DNA of 64,000 nt, from contig CAJTZM010000001.1 in NCBI GenBank assembly GCA_910583935.1, positions 138,335 through 202,334 on the forward strand. Reading direction: 5' to 3'. This DNA is from an uncultured Oscillospiraceae bacterium (GTDB lineage: Bacteria > Bacillota > Clostridia > Oscillospirales > Ruminococcaceae). A model generated the notes under the pieces. The model saw nothing but the letters and a program-made list of their open reading frames with translations, searched no databases and was not told the DNA's origin. A program made the position numbers and the translations under genes. Below, piece after piece: positions 17,434-24,709 of the stretch; within the stretch, counting starts at the first letter, position 1; every line of letters starts with the position of its first letter.

Positions 17434-18619
17434 TTTATTCAGATGTACAGTCCAAAATTTGGGTAGAAAAAAATCACGCGCATTTTTAACGATTCTTTCC
17501 ATTTCTGTCGGTGTTGCATCAGTTGTACTGATTTCCTCGATTGGCGCCGTTGGAACACAAATGGTGAATCAGGAAATGGACAGCTTAGGTCTTGGTGCGT
17601 TGACAGTTTCGATTGATAGCCTGACAGGAGAAAATGTAGAGCTGGGAGAAAATCATCTTGCTTTCCTGCGTACGCAGCCCCAAATTGTTGAGGCTGTTCC
17701 GATCCTTACAAAAAAAGCGAAAATCCAAATGAGAGGCTTATCCGCTGACGGAATGATCTGGGGAGTGGATGCCGGGGCAAAACAGATTTTTAATTTAGAT
17801 CTGCAATTTGGAAGGCTGCTTCGAAAAGAAGATATTCGCTCCAGTAAAAAAGTTTGTCTAATCGATGAAACAATGGCACAGGCTTTCTATCATCGGGGAA
17901 ACATTGTTGGAAAAGAGATGAAAATTACCCTTGACGGGCATAAGGAGAGCTTTGAGATTGTAGGTGTTGTATCCTCCGGCGGAAACCTCATGCAGAGTAT
18001 TATTGGGGAATATATGCCGTCTTTTGTGTATATTCCTTATTCATCTATGCAGCAGATCTTTGGACAAAAAGGATTTGATCAAATCGCCCTGAAGTTGGAA
18101 GATGTAACAGAGGTAGAAGTATTTTCAGAGCAGCTCACAACGCAGTTGGATGAAAGGGAGGGAAGAAGCGGTATTTTTCGAACTCAGAATATTGCCCAGC
18201 AAAAAGAGAAGCTCAATTATATTATGCAGCTTGTATCCCGCATTTTAGCTGTCATTGCAGGAATATCCATGATTGTGGCGGGTTTAGGGATTATGTCTGT
18301 GATGCTGGCTTCCGTCAGTGAAAGAACACGTGAAATTGGGATTAAAAAATCCATTGGTGCAACAAAAGCCATGATTGTGCAGGAGTTTTTAATCGAGGCA
18401 TTTGCATTGTCACTTTTAGGAAGCTTTGCGGGAACAGCAGCAGGATTAGGAGTTTTCTGGATCAGCTGTCAGATTTTCCAGATAGACTTTTTACTGGAAA
18501 CAGGATCAATCGGATTCGCAATCTTATTTGCGGTAACCATAGGAATGATTTTTGGCGCTTATCCCTCACTAAAGGCGGCAAATCTAAACCCTGTTGAGGC
18601 GTTGCGCCAAGATCGTTAA
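17426..18619 (+). CDS. MacB/FtsX-family ABC transporter permease
   Basis: 397 residues. One helix at about 17-42 (RAFLTILSISVGVASVVLISSIG) is followed by a large extracytoplasmic MacB_PCD domain (about 45-260). Three C-terminal FtsX helices (about 265-390) close it, with SERTREIGIKKSIGATK, the conserved cytoplasmic coupling segment for an ATPase, and LNPVEALRQD at the end. It is translated in overlap with the adaptor gene, so the two make one exporter. No ATP-binding subunit is encoded next to them; one would have to come from elsewhere. The gene ends convergently with xerC, sharing four bases. Confidence 0.88.
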   Translation: MIDLFRCTVQNLGRKKSRAFLTILSISVGVASVVLISSIGAVGTQMVNQEMDSLGLGALTVSIDSLTGENVELGENHLAFLRTQPQIVEAVPILTKKAKIQMRGLSADGMIWGVDAGAKQIFNLDLQFGRLLRKEDIRSSKKVCLIDETMAQAFYHRGNIVGKEMKITLDGHKESFEIVGVVSSGGNLMQSIIGEYMPSFVYIPYSSMQQIFGQKGFDQIALKLEDVTEVEVFSEQLTTQLDEREGRSGIFRTQNIAQQKEKLNYIMQLVSRILAVIAGISMIVAGLGIMSVMLASVSERTREIGIKKSIGATKAMIVQEFLIEAFALSLLGSFAGTAAGLGVFWISCQIFQIDFLLETGSIGFAILFAVTIGMIFGAYPSLKAANLNPVEALRQDR

Positions 18620-19620
18620 TTTTGTTTGGCTTTTTTTTTATTTTGGGGAGGCTTAACGTTTTTAAGAGGGGAGCTTTCCGCAGCTTCTTTTAATTGTTGA
18701 CTTGATGTATGTGTATAGATTTCTGTTGTTCCAAGATTAACATGACCGAGCATCTCCTGGAGGACCCGTATATCTACACCGCCCTGTTGATATAAAAGGG
18801 TAGCAGCTGTATGCCGTAATTTATGTGTGGAAAATCCCTGGCCGGCTAATCCAGCCTGCTCTAACGATCTTTGGATGATTTGCTGTACTCGCCGTGCGGT
18901 GATCCGTGTTCCACGGCTGGACAAAAAAAGGGCATTTTTTTCTTTGATTCCAGCAATTTGCGAACGCTCACGTAAATATTCTTCAATGGATCGGATGCAG
19001 GCGTCATTTAAATAAAGAAGACGTTCCTTATTTCCTTTTCCTAGAACTGTCATGCTTTTTTCATGCATATGAATATTGGAAAGGTTGAGCCCAACCAATT
19101 CTGAAAGGCGAATGCCGCAATTCAAAAAAAGCGTTACCATACAAAAATCACGCTTGGGAGAAGAAGAATCCATATGAGAAAGAAGCTCCAGACTTTGCTC
19201 TAGGGTGAGATACTTTGGGAGAGATTTTTTCAATGCAGGAATTTCCAGCTCTTGAATGGGATTTTCCTCTAAAATATGCGCTTTAGTTGTAAGATATTTG
19301 AAAAATGAGCGCAAGGAAGAGACCTTTCTTGCACGAGTTTTGGCGTTATTTTCCCGTTCAGACATGGTGTAGTTCAGATATTCATAAACATCTGAAAGGG
19401 TAATAGAGCGAATAAATTCTGGTCCGATATCGGAAATATCCATTTCGCTTAATTTATCTTTGGCCAAATTGTTTTTATAAGCCTTCATAAAACAAAAAAA
19501 AGTGTGAAGATCTGTGTAATAAGCTTCGACTGTTTTGGGAGAGCGCCCGCGAATTGTTTCCATATAAAAAAGAAAATCCCGCAAAAGGAGCGGACATTTT
19601 TTTAAAATTGCAGAATTCAT
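18616..19620 (-). CDS. XerC/XerD-like tyrosine recombinase
   Basis: 334-residue site-specific recombinase. An N-terminal SAM-like core-binding domain (about 8-125) precedes the catalytic domain. All active-site residues are present: R171 (GIRLSELVGL), K195 in the beta-hairpin (GKGNKER), H266 and R269 (HKLRHTAATLL), H293 (LGHVNLGTTE) and Y302 (IYTHTS). A basic C-terminal tail (KNVKPPQNKKKAKQN) extends about 25 residues beyond the usual end. Chromosome-dimer resolution is the likely role, but with one gene in view I cannot tell XerC from XerD or from a specialised paralogue. Its promoter faces away from the amidohydrolase gene across a palindrome. Confidence 0.9.
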   Translation of the reverse strand: MNSAILKKCPLLLRDFLFYMETIRGRSPKTVEAYYTDLHTFFCFMKAYKNNLAKDKLSEMDISDIGPEFIRSITLSDVYEYLNYTMSERENNAKTRARKVSSLRSFFKYLTTKAHILEENPIQELEIPALKKSLPKYLTLEQSLELLSHMDSSSPKRDFCMVTLFLNCGIRLSELVGLNLSNIHMHEKSMTVLGKGNKERLLYLNDACIRSIEEYLRERSQIAGIKEKNALFLSSRGTRITARRVQQIIQRSLEQAGLAGQGFSTHKLRHTAATLLYQQGGVDIRVLQEMLGHVNLGTTEIYTHTSSQQLKEAAESSPLKNVKPPQNKKKAKQN

Positions 19621-19652
19621 AATGAAGACCTCACTTTAAAACATTTTATTTT

Positions 19653-19681
19653 ATTATAAGTGCTAAAAAGCATTTTGGCAA
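19653..19681 (-). promoter_or_regulatory. Promoter of the Xer-like recombinase gene
   Basis: On the minus strand, TTGCCA (19681-19676), 17-base spacer, TATAAT (19658-19653). It sits 32 bases before the start codon. Confidence 0.75.
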
Positions 19682-19705
19682 TTAGGAGAAGGGTAATAGA
19701 TGAAA

Positions 19706-19745
19706 CCCTTAATTTCGCTAAATCAAAATTTAGCGAAATTAAGGG
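19706..19745. repeat. Perfect 18-bp inverted repeat between divergent promoters
   Basis: Arms CCCTTAATTTCGCTAAAT (19706-19723) and ATTTAGCGAAATTAAGGG (19728-19745) are exact reverse complements around a four-base CAAA loop. No T-run follows on the plus strand and only TTTCAT on the minus, so it is a poor intrinsic terminator. It lies between the -35 boxes of the recombinase and the amidohydrolase, an operator-like position. A recombination site or the foot of a small mobile element are alternatives. Confidence 0.85.
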
Positions 19746-19804
19746 AGGAGAATAACGGATAATGAAAATCAAAAGGCTTTGTAATAAAATTCCTGGGTTT
19801 TATC

Positions 19805-19833
19805 TTGTCTTAGGTTGTCTTGTGTGTTATCAT
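19805..19833 (+). promoter_or_regulatory. Promoter of the amidohydrolase-like gene
   Basis: TTGTCT (19805-19810), 17-base spacer, TATCAT (19828-19833). The AAAGGAG site (19848-19854) follows closely, so the leader is very short. Confidence 0.6.
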
Positions 19834-19862
19834 TGTCTTATCTCATAAAAGGAGTTGTTACA

Positions 19863-21425
19863 ATGTCGGCAGATATTCTTTTGTATTCGCAAAATGTTTT
19901 TACGGCAAAAACCTTGGAGCCTTCACCACTATATGTTGCAGTTAAGGATGGATTAATAGCTGGAGTTGGTCCAATTGATGAAAAGGATCAATGGATTGAT
20001 GGGCATACAAAGGTTTATGATTTGGGAGATCGTGTGATTTCTCCTGGGTTTACGGACACACATTCCTTTTTTACCGGGTATGAGTTTGGTTTTTTAGGTG
20101 CAGATTTGGCAAATATCAAAAGTCTGGATGAAGCTCTTCAGGTGGTTAAAGATTATGCCGATAACAATCCCAAAAAGAAAATCGTTTTTGGTCATGGGAT
20201 TACTTGGGAGAATGTTGGCGGAACAATACCTGGCGCAGCTGCTTTGGATCAGGTTATTTCGGATCGTCCAGTCATTATTGTACACGCGAATCGCCGTCAG
20301 GCTTGGCTGAACACGATGGCATTGGAATTCTACCGGATTGACCCAGAGCGTGTTTTTGCTGAAGGCAATTGGCGCGCAATGAACGCTTATCTTTCAGATG
20401 AAGATTTTGTCGTCGACGATTTTGTTTCCTATATGAAGCTATTGAATAGCCGCGGTATCACGACCACCATGGAAATGGGCTTTGATGAGTTCTATGGCTT
20501 TACAAATATCCTCAAGAAGCTGGAAGAGGAAGATCGGCTGACCCTTCGCATTGCCTTTATGTCCCAGGCCGTTGCGGACATACCCAATGTTCCATTTGGT
20601 GTTTGGGCGAAAAGGAATTTTAACAGCGATAAATTGTTTTTCGATGGCTATAATTTATACTATCCAGCCAGCGATCTGCTTACAAAAGATGGTAACTATG
20701 CAGAGGATTTTGGGAAGGAAAAAATCGGTGTATTTGAGGACTTCGATTATGAATCCTTAGAAAAATGGGTTTTGGAGATCGACCGCGTTGGCTTGCGCAG
20801 CACGCTGACTGCTGGCGGGGATGCATCTGTGCGCCGCATTTTGGATATGTATGACAAGTGCCAGAAGGATGAAAATGGTCGCCTAATCAATCGTCAGGGA
20901 TTCGTTTTATTCACTTCGGTTATCCATCCTGACGACCTGAAGCGAATGGCGAAAATGGACACGCCTGCCGAAGTTTGTCTGCAAATGGGCGCTTTTGGAA
21001 GCTGGGAACGTCTTGGTACAATGGCTGAAAAATTTGGCGAATGGCGCATGGATCGTCACAATAACTATCGTGCTATGGTGGATGCAGGCGTTAAAATCGG
21101 CGCTCAGACAGATCTTCCTTTGTTTATTCCGGATGTAGCGCAATCTATTTACCACTGTGTAAGCGGGCGTTTAGGGAACGATACTGAACCAGCCTATGAT
21201 GGCAAGCATACGATGACCGTTGGAGAGGTTATGCAGGCCTGGACGATTAACAATCATATTGGCATGGCGCGCGAGGACCGTGTCGGTACATTGGAAACGG
21301 GAAAATGGGCGGATATTGCCGTGTTGGACGGAGACGTTTTTACCGCTTCTATGGACTCTATGAAAGATATAAAGGTATGTCTGACCATTTGTGACGGAAA
21401 AGTTGTTTATTCTACTCTCGACTAA
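19863..21425 (+). CDS. Amidohydrolase-3 (YtcJ-like) family protein with eroded metal site
   Basis: 520 residues with the layout of YtcJ/NfdA-type amidohydrolases: N-terminal beta-sandwich, TIM barrel opening at ISPGFTDTHSFFTGY, and C-terminal sandwich closing with GTLETGKWADIAVLDGD. The metal-binding motifs are altered. The usual HxH is H67-S-F69. The HAIGD block reads TAGGD (316-320). The usual EHAQ strand appears as FTSV (350-353). Lys257 in KLFFDG and Asp417 in QTDLP are kept. Family enzymes hydrolyse N-acyl or cyclic amide bonds; whether this one is active is doubtful. The ATG at 19863 has AAAGGAG upstream. It is a single-gene unit with its own promoter and terminator. Confidence 0.82.
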   Translation: MSADILLYSQNVFTAKTLEPSPLYVAVKDGLIAGVGPIDEKDQWIDGHTKVYDLGDRVISPGFTDTHSFFTGYEFGFLGADLANIKSLDEALQVVKDYADNNPKKKIVFGHGITWENVGGTIPGAAALDQVISDRPVIIVHANRRQAWLNTMALEFYRIDPERVFAEGNWRAMNAYLSDEDFVVDDFVSYMKLLNSRGITTTMEMGFDEFYGFTNILKKLEEEDRLTLRIAFMSQAVADIPNVPFGVWAKRNFNSDKLFFDGYNLYYPASDLLTKDGNYAEDFGKEKIGVFEDFDYESLEKWVLEIDRVGLRSTLTAGGDASVRRILDMYDKCQKDENGRLINRQGFVLFTSVIHPDDLKRMAKMDTPAEVCLQMGAFGSWERLGTMAEKFGEWRMDRHNNYRAMVDAGVKIGAQTDLPLFIPDVAQSIYHCVSGRLGNDTEPAYDGKHTMTVGEVMQAWTINNHIGMAREDRVGTLETGKWADIAVLDGDVFTASMDSMKDIKVCLTICDGKVVYSTLD

Positions 21426-21442
21426 AACCCAAATTATGTAAA

Positions 21443-21475
21443 AATAAGCAGTGCTTAAGGCACTGCTTATTTTTT
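21443..21475. terminator. Bidirectional terminator between the amidohydrolase and DHHW genes
   Basis: AATAAGCAGTGC pairs with GCACTGCTTATT around TTAAG, with T-rich sequence on both outer sides. It serves the rightward amidohydrolase and the leftward DHHW gene. Confidence 0.88.
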
Positions 21476-21484
21476 CATATAGAA

Positions 21485-22615
21485 TCAATACCGAAGTTTT
21501 GCCAGATTGGTATCCGTAGAAAAGTTCATAAAATTATAAAGTATGAGAATATCGTCAAATTTAGTTTTCTCTAAAAGCTCACTTATTTTAATAGGAATTG
21601 CCCGAAGGTCAACGATATAGACTTCATCATATTGATAGGTCAAAAAGGGAGAAAAACAGTTTCCATATGAATCCTTTATAATCAAAATTCTGCTGGTCTT
21701 CCCTTTTTCTTTCTGAAGGTTGCTTCCGCTTTGAATTACTGTAATACCATGATTTCCCCACAAAAAAGCGGCATATTTATCTCTTTGCTGGAATTTGTCC
21801 AGATCATATAAGCCGTCAACTTTTTTATCATCAATTGTGATACTTTCTACGGGAATATCATAATAAGTTATTGTATCCGGAACTGCATTGTACAATTTAC
21901 TTTTAGAAAAATAGGTTCCATAGAAATCCTTTACCTCTGTTTTGGGGATGGTATCCAGTATAACCGGTTCCCATCCCTTTTCTGCGCAAAATTTTGCATA
22001 TCCATAATATGCGCCCAAAGTGGTCCAGTGATGATCGGTACGATAATACAGATACTCCCCTTTGTTTTCCCATAAAGAGGAAAAAACATCCAATGTTCGG
22101 ACAGAATCCGGCAGCTGCTGGTAAATCTCCTCAGTTGCTCTTACCTGGTCAACCTGCCCGGCCCCCACTGGTACTTTATCCGGATAGATTGTATAAGCAT
22201 TTGGAATAATTGCCATTGTAACAGTAATGTCAGGATATTTTTCGATAAATTCATTAATAAACCTTGTATTGGTCTGAATACGCTCTAGATCTACTGTAGG
22301 ACAGTGCTGGAACATGAACCCATCTTCCCCATACATAATACCATTGTTTTCAATTTTGCCAAGCAATTTTTCCAAACGGGATTTCAAACTGATCCACTGA
22401 TCTCGCAACACAAATTGATCATTAATATAGTTTTCGTATTTAGGAGAAAACTTGTTATTGTAAAATGAGGATAGCGTAAAGTTTGGCCGCTGAGCGAGTT
22501 CCCTATTCTCGAGCTCGGAAACCATTTTTTTGGAATAAGAGATATCAAAAATCAAATATCCCAGCAAAAATAGGAAAAAGATGAAAACTAATGGATATTT
22601 TACAATTTTTTTCAT
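21485..22615 (-). CDS. DHHW-family SGNH-like protein, MBOAT partner
   Basis: 376 residues with an N-terminal membrane anchor (about 5-25) and an extracytoplasmic domain. The motif TDHHWTTLGAYYGY is the DHHW signature of AlgJ/AlgX/PatB-like O-acyltransferase partners. IIKDSYGNCFSPFL near the C-terminus is the matching Ser-containing block. Known relatives transfer acetyl groups delivered across the membrane by an MBOAT protein onto polysaccharide or peptidoglycan. The MBOAT gene lies directly upstream, 11 bases away, with a DUF4358 lipoprotein before it, so the three form one leftward operon. The acceptor polymer cannot be read from the sequence. Confidence 0.85.
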   Translation of the reverse strand: MKKIVKYPLVFIFFLFLLGYLIFDISYSKKMVSELENRELAQRPNFTLSSFYNNKFSPKYENYINDQFVLRDQWISLKSRLEKLLGKIENNGIMYGEDGFMFQHCPTVDLERIQTNTRFINEFIEKYPDITVTMAIIPNAYTIYPDKVPVGAGQVDQVRATEEIYQQLPDSVRTLDVFSSLWENKGEYLYYRTDHHWTTLGAYYGYAKFCAEKGWEPVILDTIPKTEVKDFYGTYFSKSKLYNAVPDTITYYDIPVESITIDDKKVDGLYDLDKFQQRDKYAAFLWGNHGITVIQSGSNLQKEKGKTSRILIIKDSYGNCFSPFLTYQYDEVYIVDLRAIPIKISELLEKTKFDDILILYNFMNFSTDTNLAKLRY

Positions 22616-22626
22616 ATTCTCCCCCC

Positions 22627-24003
22627 TTAAAATCGAAAGTATAAAAAAGGATTATAGGTAGCGTCTACCAGATAGGCTACCGAGGAAAGGAAAATCATGG
22701 ACAGAATCAGTAGGTTTATAATCGAAAAACGCTTTATTTTATTATACAGCTTTTCAATCAATGGCACAGAGCAAAAAATGGCCACTAGAAAAGTAATAAA
22801 ATAATTGCGCATATAGTACATCCAATCGTTTCCTCCAGAAAGGGAAAAAAGCTTTTGTAAAAAGATTCCTAATTGTGAAAAATCCGTTATAGCAAAAAGG
22901 GCCCAGCTCAAAACTAAGAAAAAGCATACGTAAATATGAGCAAAAAAATGGCTTTTTTCGAGATGTTTTAGTAAAAATGCTTTTTCTATTATCAAGAAAA
23001 GGAAAAAAAACAGTCCCCATAGGACAAAATTCCAGCTGGCTCCATGCCAAAAGCCAGTAGCAGCCCAAACGATGAAGATATTAAAATATGTGCGTGGTTT
23101 GGATACACGGTTTCCCCCTAAAGGAATGTAAACATATTCCCGGAACCAGGACCCTAATGTGATATGCCAACGACGCCAGAATTCGGTCATACTTTTTGAA
23201 ATGTACGGATAATGGAAATTCTGGGGAAATTCAAAGCCTAGCATTTTGCCCATACCAATGGCCATCAGCGAATATCCGCTAAAGTCAAAATAGATTTGGA
23301 AAGAATATGCCAGAATTCCCAGCCAAGCAAGAGGTGTTGACACATTTGTAAATCCTAAATCCTGCACCTGATTCCACAGGCTGCCAATATTATTTGCGAT
23401 GAGTACCTTTTTCCCCAGTCCAAAAATAAATGTAGTGATTCCGTCATTGATTTGAGCCAAATCAAATTTCCGATTTCGCAGCTCCTGACTGATATCTGTA
23501 TACTTGACAATTGGCCCCGCAATCAGCTGAGGAAATAAAGTGACAAAAGCTGCGAAATCAATAATATTCTGTTCCGCAGTTGTTTTATTTCGGTACACAT
23601 CAATGGTATAGGACAGGGTTTGAAAAGTATAAAAGCTGATGCCTAACGGTAAAGTTAAAGCAATCCCTTTTAAGGATAATCCGGTAAGAGCATTGAAATT
23701 TTCTATAAAGAAATTGGTATATTTAAAGAAAAATAGCATCCCCAGATTAAAGAATAAAGAAATTCCCATACATATTCTGCAAATAACTGTGCTGCTTCTG
23801 TTTTTTTCAATGATTAAAGAGACGGTATAATCTACTAGAACAGAAGCGATCATAATAGGAAAATACCGAACCTCTCCCCAGGAATAAAAAAATAAGCTGC
23901 AAACGACCAAAACAGCATTTTTTATTTTTGAGGGTGCGATATAATAAAGTAAAAGCGTGATGGGTAAAAAGCGAAATAGAAAAATAATACTGCTGAAAAC
24001 CAT
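22627..24003 (-). CDS. MBOAT-family O-acyltransferase (AlgI/DltB-like)
   Basis: 458 residues with about ten to eleven membrane helices. The family block is clear: SMTEFWRRWHITLGSWFREY, YIPLGGNR and GFWHGASWNFVLWG, the last containing the invariant catalytic His. These proteins pass acyl groups, usually acetyl, from the cytoplasm to an outer acceptor. The ATG at 24003 follows AAGGAG by about seven bases; a TTG further upstream is less likely. The DHHW protein encoded just downstream is the expected extracytoplasmic transferase partner. The gene starts 18 bases after the DUF4358 stop. Confidence 0.93.
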   Translation of the reverse strand: MVFSSIIFLFRFLPITLLLYYIAPSKIKNAVLVVCSLFFYSWGEVRYFPIMIASVLVDYTVSLIIEKNRSSTVICRICMGISLFFNLGMLFFFKYTNFFIENFNALTGLSLKGIALTLPLGISFYTFQTLSYTIDVYRNKTTAEQNIIDFAAFVTLFPQLIAGPIVKYTDISQELRNRKFDLAQINDGITTFIFGLGKKVLIANNIGSLWNQVQDLGFTNVSTPLAWLGILAYSFQIYFDFSGYSLMAIGMGKMLGFEFPQNFHYPYISKSMTEFWRRWHITLGSWFREYVYIPLGGNRVSKPRTYFNIFIVWAATGFWHGASWNFVLWGLFFFLFLIIEKAFLLKHLEKSHFFAHIYVCFFLVLSWALFAITDFSQLGIFLQKLFSLSGGNDWMYYMRNYFITFLVAIFCSVPLIEKLYNKIKRFSIINLLILSMIFLSSVAYLVDATYNPFLYFRF

Positions 24004-24021
24004 GTCATGCTCCTTCAATTG

Positions 24022-24537
24022 TTATTCAAAAAGGGATGCAATTTGTTCTTTGGCCTGCTGGTATTGTGCGTTCCAATCGGATTGAAGATCACCCAGCAAA
24101 ATAAACACAGCAAAATTTCCTTTTGTTACAATCTGCCCCGCACAGGCTTTTTCATACTGCTCAGGAAGATACTCCTTGAAATTCTCCTTAAGATCCTCCT
24201 GCCGCTGTTGCATACCGGAAAGGATTTGATCTACCTTCCCCTCCTTTGCTTGGACGGCCAAAAGGTTGTCCGCTGAGGTAATCGCGCGGGAATAGAATCC
24301 AATATAGGCTTCCACATCCTCAGGATCAATATAAAAAAGCTCCTGTAAGGAAGTATCGTCTATCTCAGCACTGTAAGGAATATCGTAATCTCCAAAGGAG
24401 GACTGTATGCAGTTTATAAGACTGACAAGAGATTCCCCCGCCTTTAGGCGGGCGGAACCCGCTTCCCTTTGACAGGAAGAGAATATCTGCAACAGAATCA
24501 AAAGAGAGATAAACCGTATAAGCATCCGCCTTCTCAA
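24022..24537 (-). CDS. DUF4358-family lipoprotein
   Basis: 171 residues. The hydrophobic N-terminus (LIRFISLLILLQIFSSC) ends in a lipobox-like FSSC, so Cys at about 22 is probably lipidated. The remainder is an extracytoplasmic domain resembling DUF4358, including YIDPEDVEAYIGFYSR, AVQAKEGKVDQI and a Tyr/Glu-rich segment (YLPEQYEKA). DUF4358 proteins commonly accompany MBOAT and DHHW genes in gut Firmicutes, as here. The start is uncertain: TTG at 24537 gives a basic n-region, ATG at 24525 is also possible. Function unknown; an accessory role in polymer acylation is inferred from the operon. Confidence 0.78.
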   Translation of the reverse strand: MRRRMLIRFISLLILLQIFSSCQREAGSARLKAGESLVSLINCIQSSFGDYDIPYSAEIDDTSLQELFYIDPEDVEAYIGFYSRAITSADNLLAVQAKEGKVDQILSGMQQRQEDLKENFKEYLPEQYEKACAGQIVTKGNFAVFILLGDLQSDWNAQYQQAKEQIASLFE

Positions 24538-24619
24538 TGATTTTTCAACCTTTCCTCCAAAAATACAATCAAAAAAAGTATGGATTTATGGTCGGTATAT
24601 TATACGGCTAAGAATGAGA

Positions 24620-24652
24620 AAAAGCTGCGAACACAAATGTGTCCGCAGCTTT
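24620..24652 (-). terminator. Intrinsic terminator after ispH-rpsA
   Basis: AAAGCTGCG and CGCAGCTTT arms, extended by an imperfect inner ACACA/TGTGT pairing. Read leftward it ends in TTTTTCTC. It closes the rpiR-to-ispH operon 57 bases after the stop. Confidence 0.83.
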
Positions 24653-24709
24653 CCCATCCCCTTAAAATGAACAGATTTTCTTCTGTTTACGTAAAACAAC
24701 ACGCGGACC

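Noticed and set aside
18616..19745. A dif-like Xer recombination site in the palindrome next to the recombinase
   Set aside because: The palindrome has 18-base arms and a four-base centre, whereas dif has 11-base arms around a 6-8 base centre, and the sequence does not resemble Firmicutes dif. I list it as an operator candidate instead.
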